A stretch of 64,000 bases of DNA, from positions 43,051,797 to 43,115,796 of the forward strand of contig NC_054082.1 of NCBI RefSeq assembly GCF_017562075.2, in the 5' to 3' direction. The position numbers were made by a program, and so were the translations under genes. This DNA comes from Anopheles merus. Taxonomy: Eukaryota; Arthropoda; Insecta; Diptera; Culicidae. This document shows, in pieces, positions 12,448 to 24,600 of the stretch. The notes beneath the pieces are model-generated. The model was not told the origin of the DNA and did no database searches. It saw only the letters and a program-made list of their open reading frames with translations. Each line of letters begins with the position of its first letter. The first letter of the stretch is position 1.

Positions 12448-12607
12448 CTGCGCTCTAGCACCAATCGAACACGACATCGAACATGAAAAATGTATGTGAT
12501 TTGACATGTTTGTCTTGTTTGTTTGTTTGTGTCTGACAGTGCACCTATATATGATTATATGGGTTTGTTCGAGTCGGATGTCGTGTTCTATTGGTGCCAG
12601 AGCGCAG
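12448..12607. mobile_element. Small inverted-repeat element (MITE-like), 160 bp
   Basis: The left arm starts CTGCGCTCTAGCACCAAT and the reversed right arm starts CTGCGCTCTGGCACCAAT. The arms are about 31 bp with two mismatches, ending in a shared ACACGACATC, and are separated by roughly 98 bp. The element could fold into a long hairpin. I could not define a target-site duplication, so a MITE origin is inference. Confidence 0.65.
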
Positions 12608-14004
12608 CCTTACTCAAAATACATCCTCGAACTGTCACTACTGCTCGGCGGGCCCTTCTGTGGAGCTGTCAATGGGCAAACTTGTCAAGGAAAAAATGGT
12701 GCAGAAAGGAGCGATGAAAATTCGTATCTCATCATAATTTAACCAATTTCGCACGGTCAGCTTGCGGGATGCTTCTGTCTGTGCGATAATTGTGTGTGTT
12801 CTAGTGTTCTGTTCGTTTCCGCACAAATTCGTATTGAAATAGTACCGTGGTAAAAAGGGTCCGGGTGCTGCAACCACTCAGGCCTATTCCAGGAAGATTA
12901 GCAGCACCAGCAGAGTATGTTTGCGCAATAAATTTCAAGCATTTTGCTGCAAAAAGTGGATGCAGCCCCCTCATCGATGTTCGATCGATGATGGTGCATT
13001 TCGACAGGACTTGGCAGCAAGTGCTCGTTTGGATTGCTTAGGTTTTGTTCGTGGTTTGTACCGATTACAGCGGATCAAACGTTGTACTTACACGGGGGCG
13101 ACAGACGATCGTGTATTGTAGACAACGTAAACATCGCCGCGAGCTGGTCCACTGACCGTATACGTCACATTCCGAAGCAAACATCTTTGGCAAAAGAAGA
13201 GGCACACGGTTGCTTCGAAAACAAAAACTTCCGCTGCTTTTATGAATTTGTAATGCCCAGTGTGTAAATGAATCGAAAATTGTTTCTGGAGTGGATGTCT
13301 CTTCAACGCAGTTGACATAATCGTGCAATATCCTAAATCACGCAACCAATCCGAATCGACCGATAAATCTACCTAGACATAGAGATAAAAGTCGGTCAAA
13401 TTGGATGTGATCGATCGGATAACGTAGGATTTTTGCAAAGTTATTCTAATTGTGTTACACGTGTCGGTGGGATTAGCGAGCAGCGACAAGAGACAGAATG
13501 CCATCGAGTGCTACTCGTGCTGCTGCTGTGTGTGCTGCGTGAATAACCGTTCTACTATCATCTGGGCTAGAGTATTGTCAGGCCGTGTTATGTATGCTTC
13601 GTAACTCCCGCTCTGCAGCGTTCAACATCGCATAAGCCGATTGGAGCCGTACGGGTCAAACGGAGCTGAAGAAAGTAATAGCCGAGCATTACATAAGCCA
13701 TTCGCTGAACCGAGTCGGTTGGAGCGCCGAAGTGCCAATCCGCAGGCACGCTGACATAGCCGTTCGCAAGCGACTAAGCTGAATCGTCCAGAGCACTCGG
13801 CAGAAGTGACCAACGTGAGCGTATATTCATCTTTCGTGAGCGGAGGGAAAGAATCATTCATTTAGCTTCGCCTGCTACGTCTGTATTCGTATTGTGTGAG
13901 TGTGCTGAAGCCTTCGAGACGGACGGGACGGTGTGGTAGTTCTGCTCCTTCGGTACTGCAATAGCTCGGGAAGGGCCCACCAGCGTGGCCCCGAAACTGC
14001 TGCG

Positions 14005-17000
14005 ATGAAATGCGCTCACCTGCACAACGTCGTGCAGCTCTCGCTGGTGGAGTTGTGCAAGCTGAAAAAGGTATGTTTAGCCCCCACTCTTATGCACTTG
14101 TTCACTTGCGCTGGCCGAGAGGGATTTCTTTGTCGGAGATATAAACAAAGGTCTACATGTACAGATGTTGTTGGCTAGAATAAGCATTTATTGAGCAATT
14201 AGAGAAAAAAATATTTTCTATCAGATAGTTTCTAAAGCAAACCACCGGGGGAAGTGAATGGTTTATTCCCATAATCGGCTGAAATCGGTGTCACGCTTGA
14301 TGCGCAGGATAAGCTCAATTGGCGTGGAAGGGTCTTGTTGAAAAGCTTCACTCTTAGATATAACCATTAGCGCAAAAAATATGTAAAACAGCTTCGATTC
14401 TTGTGCTGTTTTGTGCATTACTAATTTGACGACTCACTGTGTTTCCTTACGCTGGTGGTGGTGGTTGTATCTCATTTGTGCTTGTCACAGTTCTCTGATG
14501 TGTTATATTTTTTACTTAGCCTTATACAGTTTGTGAGGCAAATGTTTCGCAGTTTTCCTGTTTCTTTGAATAAATATATCATGTTACTACCCAATATATT
14601 TATTTGTTTGAAATTTTAGCTCCTGGCGGCTGCCCTTGAAAATGGCTTACGTTTTACACATGTTAATAGTAGTTCCTTTAAAAACTATTTTTTTCTGACT
14701 ATTTTACGTTTTTTATGATTTTCAGGATGAATCATGTACGGATTGCGAAACCAATGGGCCGAATCTGTGGATATGTCTGCAAAAGAACTGTCTTCATATT
14801 GGGTGTTCGGAGCAGTACAAGGATCACAGCACCATTCATTTCCAAACGAATCGAACGCATTGCATCCACATGAACCTATCCTCACAACGTGTTTGGTGTT
14901 ATCTGTGCGAATCCGAATTATTCCTTACAAAACAACCGAACTCGCACCAGCAGCAGCAGCAACACCATCATCGTCATTACCATAACCGGCGGTCGTCGGT
15001 TGTGAGCAATGATTCGAGCGATAACAGCCGATACTCGTCGATGAACAACGACAAGCTGATCGTACATGCGGACAAACTGGTTTCAAGTGCATCCACGGCG
15101 TCTGGTTACGGTGGCACTACGACAGGCGATTCTTGTGATAGCAGCGGCGAAGAGGAAGATTTCGAGCGACATGGCACATGGAACGGTTTGGTCGGATTGC
15201 AGAACCTGGCCAACACGTGCTACATGAACGCGGCCCTGCAAGCACTAAGCAACAGCCCGCCACTTACCGGGTACTTTCTGGACTGTGGAGCCATACTCGA
15301 GACTGATCTGTTGGGCGGTACAAACCCTGCGGTTACCAAGCCGGGTCTGTCGAAGCACTACTACAAGCTGATTCGAGAGATGTGGTGTAAGAACCGCCGG
15401 TACGTCGTACCCAATGGCATATTGTGTGGAATCCGCATCGTACATCCTATGTTTCGCGGATATCAGCAGCACGACACGCAGGAGTTCTTGCGATGCTTCA
15501 TGGACCAGTTGCACGAGGAGCTGAAAGAAGTTACCGCCCCTCCTCCGCCAGATGTACTCTCGAGGGATGCGATCGATGAACTCGATGATCATTCCGACGG
15601 GCATCCTTCACCCTGTTCGTCACCGTCGCCATCGCAGTCGGAGGGAGAGTACGAAACGTGTGACAGCGGGGTGTCGGAACGTTCCAGCCTGTCCGATGAC
15701 CAGCTGTCTCCTACCAAGCTGTTGGCAAGCAAGCGTTTCCGCACATTTTCATCCCGTTCGCCGAGCCCACCCGGTTCCGGTGGAGACAGCATTGCAAACC
15801 AAAGAATACTACCAACGACACGATCACGCACCTGTTCCATCCGGCAGCATTCACCCGTGGGAAGCAATCGATCGAACGCCAGTATCGCTTCGCCCGCCAG
15901 TGTGAACATGGCCACTTCAAGCAGTCCTGGAACTAGTGGTGGTGGCGGTGGAGGAGGTGGAGGTGGTGGTGATCCGTCTGACGGTGCCACCGCAAAAGAA
16001 AAGCTGCCTCAGCGCTCGATAATAAGTGATATTTTCGATGGCAAGCTGCTCTCGTCAGTTCAGTGCCTCACGTGTGATCGGGTGTCAACACGCGAGGAAA
16101 CGTTCCAGGATCTTTCGTTGCCGATCCCCGGCAAGGATCATCTAGCCGTGCTGCATCAAACACAGGGCATGGGTTCGTCGGGTTCAGTATCCAGCCTTTC
16201 TCCGGGTACGGTTGGAAGTGGAAATGGTGGTACGTCGAGCGGTAGCGGTCTGGGAGTGAGCTCGAGCGGTGGATCGAGTGGTAGTGCAAGCAGTGGCATT
16301 ACCTGCTCAGACGCTGTATATCCAGTAAACGGTGACAGCTGGCTGTGGTGGTTCTGGAATTTACCGTTTTGGAGCTGGGTTCGATCGTGGTTCTGGGGTC
16401 CGGCCGTGACACTGCACGACTGTATGGCGGCTTTCTTCAGCGCAGACGAGCTGAAAGGTGACAACATGTACAGCTGTGAGCGATGCAACAAGCTGCGCAA
16501 TGGTGTGAAATATTCGCGCGTGCTTGCCTTGCCGGAGATGCTGTGTGTACATTTGAAGCGTTTTCGTCACGACCTTTCGTACAGTTCCAAAATTTCCAGC
16601 CCAGTCCATTTCCCGCTGTACGGGCTCGACATGAGGCCGTACCTGCACAAGGACTGTAGATCGGAAGTAACTTCTTACGATCTGTGCGCTGTTATTTGCC
16701 ATCACGGTACGGTTGGCGGTGGGCACTACACGTCTTTCGCAAAGCACGACCCAACCGGCAAGTGGTTCGAGTTCGATGATCAGCTGGTCACGCAAGTTAC
16801 GAAAGAACACGTCCAAAGCTGCGAGGCGTACGTACTATTCTACCGAAAGAACAACGCAAAGATGGCCACGGTACGAGCGCAGGCAAACAATCTGCTAGCG
16901 ATGCAGGAACACGCGTCAGATATTCGCTTTTACGTGTCACGTAATTGGCTTCATCGGTATGTGCCATACAGCTGAGCAAAGCGAACTGTTTGCGCATACG

Positions 17001-19243
17001 AACGACCTAACCGAGTTTCGTTTTGGAATGTTTTACAGCTTCAACACATTTGCCGAACCGGGCCCGATCGACAACTGGACGTTGCTCTGCCCACACGGTG
17101 CATTCCCACCAAACAAGGCGTCCCACTTCTCCAAGTTGGTCGTACCATTTCCACAGGCCCTGTGGGACTTTTTGTACAAAAAATTCGGCGGTGGGCCGGT
17201 GTGCAACCACCTCTCAACGTGTAATATCTGCAAAAAGGCTGCCGAAACCCTGTCTCGGCGGCAGCACTACGAGCTGGAAACGTTTACCGCGTTCAATGAT
17301 GATTTTCAGGTACAGTGAGCACCAGAAGAAACCGTTGTGGGACTGCCAGTAGGGGCTTTTGTTAATCTTGTTTTGTTTCCTCTACAGTTCAACGATACAC
17401 CAACCACAATCTATGCGATCTCGATGGCCTGGTTCAGACAGTGGCAGCTGTTCGCTCGCGGGCTTACAACTGACGACCCGGGACCAATCCAAAACAAATC
17501 AATCGCCATACAGGGTGACACCAGCGTGCCACTTCGAAATGTACGCCCGTTCTCTGACTATGCACAGATCAACGCGAACCTGTGGCACTTTTTCCACGGT
17601 ATATACGGCGGGGGTCCTGAAATTGTTTTACAGGGTAATCCTGTTCCACCACCAGTTGCTGTAACGAAAATGCATCAATCGCAGGAGGAACATCCAGCAA
17701 AACCGCATCAACAGCAGCAACAGCATCATTCACAACAGCAACAACACAAGGTACAAGTCATACGGAAGAATTTTTGGGAGAAATTATGTATTAACGTGTA
17801 ATTTCCTTACTTCTAGGAGCGGTCTACTGAATCCATGGATGTTTCGGACGAAGGATCGATAACCAACGCTAAGCAAACGGACCAAGATTCTGCAATCGAG
17901 GTAACCATAACTGAACCGTTGCCGACACCACAACAGCAACATCACCCTGCTTCGTCGAGCGCCGGCAACACGAATGTTTCCTTGCCCAGTGTAGGAACGA
18001 CAAGTGCGCGGCCACAGAAAAGTGTTTCGTTTGAGGATAAAGATGCCTATCACGATGAAGACAGTAGTGGTGACGAACTGCCGGAGGATGATGTACCCAG
18101 CTCCACAAAGCAGCAAATATTCGTTTCATCTGCTGGAGCGAGTAAGCGAAAATCACAACCTAAGTCCGGCATGGGATCGTCATCATCTCGACGTAATGAA
18201 TCAGGTGGGAAAACAGCTGGTGCATCTGACACTGGTTCGGCAACAACGAAACGCAAGCAACATGTAACAAGTAGCAAGCATCAACATCAGCAAGAAGCAA
18301 TGCCTCCAGTTGCTATGAATGGGGAAGATTGTGTAGGCAATGCGGCATCGGTGGCGGTTACTGCCGCCGCACAAGGGGTCGAGCATTTGGAAATAGGCAC
18401 CAAAAAGGATCGACGGTTTAAGGCTAGCCTCATGAAAGCATATGGTTTCTTTGGCCCGGAAGGTAAGAAAAGCATTTTCATGTTGCGTTTGGTACATGAC
18501 AACATATACAATAATCCTTTTCCTTTTCTTTAGGAACATATCAAAGCTCCTCTATTGACCATTCTAATGGAAGCGATAGCTTCGGGAACGCCAGTTCGAT
18601 GCTTCCGCGTGCAGAATCCTTATCCTTTCATACGGACACGAGTCCCGCTACCGGCATAAATGGACGCACCGTCGCGAACTCATCTTCAGTTCCCGCGTTC
18701 GTTGGGCAATCGGTGGAAACGTCTGCAATGTCGGCCACTCCAAACAAAATGACCATGCAGGATGTGGCCGTGGTGCTTGCACCGTTGCCACAACCGATCG
18801 CCAACGATTCGTCGAGTTCTACTCCTAGCGTTGCAAACATGCACGAGTCAACCAACGAATTGCTTGAGGATGACAACGACAGTAAAACTGGCAGCAGTTC
18901 GTTAGCCTCGACAACTTCTAGTGCCAAAATGTATCAGCCGCATACATCATCATCCCGCAAGGGACACCACCGCTATGCCGACAGTGGTGCCTCAGACGCA
19001 CAGTCGGATTCTGTAACGGAGAAGATTACCGGGGGAATGCCTTTCGGTCGACGGAAGCTTAAGATGAAGTACATGAAAAAGCTAACCGGCAGAAAGGCGG
19101 GCAGCAGCGGAGGTCGTGGACGGAACGGCGCAGTAGTTGACGGTGATATCGGCACTGATGACGGCGACGGCTCGGTAGTGCCGTTAGTGCTTAACGGCCT
19201 TGGTGACGGATATGCAGCTGGTGAAGGAGAAAGTGTGAAATGA
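14005..19243 (+). CDS. Usp20-33: Ubiquitin carboxyl-terminal hydrolase of the USP20/USP33 (VDU) type
   Basis: Family role: cysteine protease that removes ubiquitin from substrates. Six exons: 14005-14070, 14726-16956, 17039-17309, 17388-17750, 17817-18462, 18534-19243. All phases close, giving 1428 residues plus TGA (human USP20 is 914). Order: ZnF-UBP finger at residues 1-90 (MKCAHLHNV, then CTDCETNGPNLWICLQKNC); USP domain with Cys187 in LANTCYMNAA, zinc pairs CLTCDR and CERCNK, His689 in GGGHYTSF and FDD at about 706; DUSP 1 from FYVSRNWLHRFNTFAEPGPI to FGGGPVCNHL; DUSP 2 from IYAISMAWFRQW to YGGGPEIVLQ. Oddities: roughly 250 low-complexity residues, with an eleven-Gly run near 15940-15972, sit inside the catalytic domain, and a Ser/Gln-rich tail of over 450 residues follows DUSP 2. 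The short intron 16957-17038 separates the Arg codon of WLHR from FNTFAEP. Confidence 0.95.
14071..14725 (+). other. Intron 1 of Usp20-33
   Basis: A 655-nt intron starting GTATGT and ending TTTTCAG; it interrupts the ZnF-UBP domain between KLKK and DESCTDC. A/T-rich, with no repeat or embedded gene seen. Confidence 0.85.
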
Positions 19244-20600
19244 GACCGGCTGCGTCGTTTCCGCTTTCCATCGCTACGATGAAGAACATGTGCGTGTATG
19301 TCGTACTGCGAGGCAAGGTGGAACTAATAACAGATGCGCATTATTTTTTTCCGTTTTATAATTCGTTCCGATTTTCGTTTATATTTGACCTGGTGGAAGC
19401 AGAATATTCTTGGTGTGTGTTTGTGTCGAATAAGAATTACATTTTATTCATTTGTTCGTTACTGCCCGCTGTGTTTCCATGATTGGTAAAATAGCCTGTT
19501 TATTTTTAAATATGGGTGGGTTAAAGATACGCTCGGTGCTTACGTAAGCAGCAAGGATTTGTTTCGATATTTATATTTATTTAAGCAACGGTTTATGTTA
19601 TCGGACGAATTATTGGAGACGCACGACTAAGTATAAAAGAAAGCCTTAACATTAGCATGGGTTTCGTACGGCTACGTATCAGTACTATAGGTACGCAATT
19701 TTAAGTTCTGCTGGCTTATTGCTATTGCTCACTAGTTTCTTATTACATCCATGGTTCAGTTTCGTTTGTTCTGTTCCGGATTTATGTCCTAATGGGAGAA
19801 TGTTAAAGGTTATAAACCGTAGCAAAGCATCGAGCTAAAAACCGAAAATAGTGGGAAAGGACTCGCCATGGCGAAGCTTGATTGTGCATATAGTTGTGAA
19901 GCCAAAACCTAGGAAGAAATCGGTTGAAGAAGATTAAATCATTCAAAAAGCAATTAGTGATTCATATAGACTAAACTAGTTTACACACGCAATACACCAT
20001 TATAGCACTTGGTGTGGTGGTGTTAGGCGAAACAGAAAAAAGCAAATTACATCCTAGTATATACCATAGTTCAGACTTCCTAACCTTTGCCATCTGGAAT
20101 TCACGTATGCACTTAGTGTACGAAACTTCGGAAAGAAATGCCAAACTGTTTGGAAGACGTATGTCGTAAGCAAATCGAATTGTAACTGCTTCAAAATTGG
20201 GAAATTGGCGTGAGATACGATACTATTTAAGTGTTATATAAGTTTCGTTTTGTGATTAAAATTTATTCTTTATAGAATTACGATTCAAATGTTCTACTTC
20301 ACCACAATTGGGCGGCTTTGACAGTACGTTCCGTTAGTTTCTTATTCGGGTGATTCGGCTCTACGCGAGTGATTGCATTTCTGGGGTGGTATTTCTTGAA
20401 GGTTTAAGGTTGAGGTTAACATAGTGAATAGACCGTAGAGTTTATGCATAGAACCAGCAGGATAAGTGACCCTAGTGGCAAATTCGTGTCCGGGTTTAAT
20501 GGGTTAGAGGCAATCTTCGGCCAGCTGCAAGAGCTGTGTTTATAAACTCTGAAGCGTTTTGCGTTCCAGTTGCTTGCACTTATTGACATGAATAAAACAG
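19244..20600 (+). other. Probable 3' UTR of Usp20-33
   Basis: About 1.35 kb downstream of the TGA with no coding potential. The first clear canonical AATAAA followed by an A-rich stretch is at 20591-20596. An earlier, weaker ATTAAA lies near 20258. Which one is used cannot be told from sequence. Confidence 0.45.
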
Positions 20601-20775
20601 GCTACAAACTACAAAGTTTACCAATTCCAAAGAAAATACTCACGTGCAATGAATGGATATTACCGTATTTCCGAATTCGTTAGAATAATGCCTATCAAAA
20701 TACTTCTTTTATTATACATCGTGTAGAGGTTGTTCGAGAAATTGTTTCTTTTTTGAATAGCTTAATTTTATTCCC

Positions 20776-20975
20776 GTTACAGTCATCAACTCGTAGGACT
20801 TAACAACATGCCCGTCATGTGTTCAGACCTCGAATGAACCGTGCCTCCATACGTAGGACTAACTATCCTGCTATGTGTAATCAGTAGTAAGCCACTGAAA
20901 GCCAAACCCACTAAGTGGTACAGGCAGGCTTTGACCGACAACGGTTGTTGTGCTAAAGAATAAAAGTAGGAAAAA
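20776..20975 (+). mobile_element. tRNA-derived SINE, copy A
   Basis: The head carries a pol III A-box-like stretch (TTACAGTCATCAACTCG) and, about 50 nt on, a B-box-like TGTTCAGACCTCGA. A unique body follows (CTATCCTGCTATG, CACTGAAAGCCAAACCCACT), then an A-rich end. The copy at 35829-36005 on the other strand shares head, body and tail. It is not a functional tRNA gene: the head is diverged and continues into SINE body. Confidence 0.75.
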
Positions 20976-21341
20976 CTCTCTCGAACCAATAATCTTATTG
21001 GGCCACAGGAATATTTGTTTCCAACATGCTGCAGGTGCAACAATTGCGGCTTAGGAACAAAGATGATTACAATTGGATGGCGATTTAGTTTTGAAGGTCT
21101 AGCTCGAACAGGTGATACATCTATCGGTGGAATCGTTTTAAAACTCTTCCTTAAGTGAGTTGTTCTATGGTATCGTGATGATAATTTTGAGTCAGTTGTA
21201 ATTGAATGATCGAGCCTCTATAAAACGTGAATTATCGGCATGGTTTGAATTTAAACACATGTTTTTACCCTCATTACAAACCGTTCCTATTTCAGCTATT
21301 CCTTCAAACATTGTTAAACATCGCAAAGATAAAACATCGTG

Positions 21342-21692
21342 CAGTCCGTACCCGAGATACGCGGTTTATGCGTTCCCGAGGCAGCTTTGCGCATCTCGAA
21401 TATCCGCGTAAGATAAATATCTCGTTTTCCAGCCAAAATACAGCTGAAGAAGTTGATTTTTTATTCAATTTAGTATTTTTCACATTTAACCACTTGTTTG
21501 ATGTGATTCGTGCAGTAAATTGTGAAATTTCCGGCTTTTTGGTGGTTTGAAAATTTGGAAAACGCAGTTTAGCATGTGACAATTCTTGCAGCAAATTTTC
21601 ACTGATAAGGCACATGTAAACTGTAAAATTAAGAATCCCGCGTATTTACGAATCCGTGTAAATTGAGATCCACGTATCTCGGGAACAGACTG
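21342..21692. mobile_element. Second pogo-like MITE, 351 bp
   Basis: The left terminus reads CAGTCCGTACCCGAGATACG and the reversed right terminus reads CAGTCTGTTCCCGAGATACG. They agree at 20 of 23 positions. The right flank is TA; the left flank reads TG, so one side of the expected TA duplication may have mutated. The interior is A/T-rich and has no transposase. The CAG start and length fit a pogo/Tigger-type deletion derivative, but the family differs from the element at 11160-11531. Confidence 0.75.
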
Positions 21693-24600
21693 TATATTGT
21701 AACCAAGCGATGAAATAGTAAATCTGATATCGACGTTTACACGATGGTTCGTAATACAGAAGCGTGTACACGTCGAACTTCAAACGTGTTTTGTTATTGG
21801 TACTGGTTTAAATGACCCAGGACATCTTCTTGAGCCCACGATAAGCTAGTTTTAAAATTATTTAAAAATTTTAATGACTTGGTTCAAGTTAATTGACATC
21901 GAAAAGTGTGTTCGAACAAAAACGCATTTTTTCTATAATTTTCACTGCGTCTTTAAGATTCCCCGTGTAAACGGTGAACCAATCGTGACGACGGCATAAG
22001 TGTGAAACGTACGATATGCTTTCTCCCTTTTCTGTACGTATTGTCTAGCACGGAGGGCCTACTTCTGTCTGGCACGTAGCCGCATGTATGCTCGCGTAAA
22101 ACAACTCGAACACATACCGTGTGTACGTGCAAGCTGGAAAGAACGTCCGAGCATAGGCCTGGTCTAACAAAATCAAAACCAGTGCTCATCATTGCAGGAG
22201 GGCTCGAGCAGGGAAGTCTTGAGGGAATTTGCATATCGTTGCACAGTATCTCGCTGCAGTTTGGTTTGTAAATTGTGAAGTGCACCATTTCGAGTTGAGT
22301 TTCTGTGGAGGCTATGCAACTTTCCTGTACAGCAGAATTGTGCAAGTGTAGTACGTAGTTGCAAAATCACCGGCACCGTGTTTCGCCCGTTCCTGTGGCT
22401 GGCGGTCTTACTGACAACGCAAATCGGAGTATTTTTTTGCAACAGAATGGTGCTCATTTTGTGACGTAGCTAGAACCCATCATCATTCCATGCGTTTTGC
22501 CGGATTAGAAGGTGCCGCAGAGGATTAGAAACGTCCGTATCTTATCATCTTTGGCAACCAACAGGTAGGTTAAGTACCGGCTTGATTGTACCGATGCACT
22601 CTCTACGCAGGAAGTGGTAATGACCACGAAGTGGTTTTTGATAGGCTGACGAGGCAACGTGCAAGATGAAGCACATGCGTGTCATTATTGCGATCCAGCC
22701 ATTTCTTCTACAGAAGACGGTGCTCGAGGTCGTTGGAGGCCGTTCGCGAGAGGAGGCGGTTTGCTTGCATGTCAATTTACCGTTTCCGTATAAGTGGTGG
22801 CTGCATGTGTGTTCGTGCTGGAATATGAAGCGTCTATGTGTGAGTGGGCAAAGATATTCAACCATCCAGCGTAGTGCACGCAGCGCGTATCAAACACGCA
22901 TCGCGTTTTGCACATTTTTTCAGCCAATCAGCCAATGCTCGTTGTTGTTCGCGTTGTGAACGGGCATGGGCACTACATATATCTAACAAAGCGGATTGTA
23001 TGTGTGTGTGAGTGTGATGTAGAGCTGAAGGTAATTCGTCAACCTAGCTGGAACCGGCTGTATTTAACACGCGCACAGTGAAAGAAACTTCCGCGACCAT
23101 ACGAGACCGGACAAGTTGCAACAATAAATAATGGAGGCGAATCACACACCAAAGCAGATGAAACTGAACTCACCCTTTCCCTCGGAAGAACACGGACAAA
23201 GGTCTATGTCGTTTCTATACACGCGCCTGATCATTCATTGGTCGAGAAGGTTCATCATCCGAATGGAAGAAGAAGAGTTGTCTATCTCTAACAACGCGTT
23301 GTGCGGTTGTTTGGATGGATCAACTCTCACAACTTTCACTTTATTGCTAGCGTGATACAGATAGAGATATAGAGGACTTGAAAATTGTCCGTCTATTTTG
23401 GTGCTACATCGCAGCTAACATTTCGCTGACATCGGCAGCTGGCAAACCGCGTTGGTACCTTGATACCGTGAAAATAGGTTCACTTTGTGGTTCTGCAATG
23501 CACATAAATGCAATTCTGCAGATTTTTCAAAAATACGTAGAAGAGATCTATTATTTCTCTTACTATTGTAAAGTCGATGAGCGATTTGATGAGTAATTAA
23601 TTTTAACAATCTCCGTGCTTATTCTTAGCAATCTGTCAACCTGTCATCAGTCAAGGTTGTGCCAAGTTTTAAAACCGTCTGAAGCATCTTACCATTAGAA
23701 AACGCGTTTCCGCTGGCAAGCCAAAGTGTGCCGGGAAGTATGTCAGCGGCTAACCTTTCTGTCAACCTGGTCCTTCCAGTCCGTCCGGTCCGTCGCCGTC
23801 TGTGGTGATTTTTCCACGCATTCCCCCTCTGCGGGCCAAATGGTGACGTTCAATGACCTAATACAAATGTGCTTGGTCAGATCTTTTATTTCTTATGTGC
23901 TTCCTTTTATTTCTGTATTTCCACATATCTGCTGATTTCTTAGATAATCTATACAAACAGATATTGTTTCAATTTATAATAATCTATTATATGACATTTT
24001 TCATCCCTTATTTTTGGCAAATAAGAAAAATCTTGGTATATAATTAACCCTTAATAACTTTTTCGAGAAAAGTGGTAAATCTGAAAAATATACTATCAAT
24101 GATAGTAAACCTTCCACTTTTAAATAGCTATTTTTAGTACCAAAAACTATCGGTAGCATACGCAATCATTTCACTAAGAAAAAACGGTGTAAAACGTTAT
24201 TTTGAGTAGTTTTTAAATTTTCCATCATAACACCATTATTGTTAATCAGCGTTTCGTTACCATGAAATTTTGATAAAATGCCGCTGTAATAATCACCTGT
24301 TGACGCGTTGAAGGGTCCTCATCACAAGATGCTCCAGCGTAACGGATGTCATTCACAGTCTGTCAATTATAATGAAAAAATATATCACTCTTCACAGTAC
24401 TAACAACACAGCAATATAAAACTCTCCCGTGCTGAATTTGGCTCTGAGCTCACACTCTCTTTTTTCTTCGCCTACGCAATGTAAACGACTAAAATACATC
24501 AACAAAAATATTCTTTTTTATTTGCTACCAATAAGGTGTATAAAAACAAACGCCGATTTTCACTCAATAGCAGTGTGGGTGGAGATTTTATTTGTTATCT

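Larger units (their letters stand above)
10872..14004. promoter_or_regulatory. Divergent region PHAF1/Usp20-33 with several inserted repeats
   Basis: A 3.1-kb gap between two genes read away from each other, so it must hold both promoters and 5' UTRs. It also contains a pogo-like MITE (11160-11531), a dispersed repeat (11895-12060), a 55-bp tandem duplication (12215-12324) and an inverted-repeat element (12448-12607). The part from about 13450 to 14004 is free of these repeats and is the likeliest Usp20-33 5' UTR. No coding exon was recognised. Confidence 0.5.

Noticed and set aside
22262..22459. Open stretch encoding a hydrophobic segment (PFLWLAVLLTTQIGVFFC)
   Set aside because: No ATG ahead of the hydrophobic part, no family match, and too short to separate from chance; a small spliced membrane protein remains possible but unsupported.
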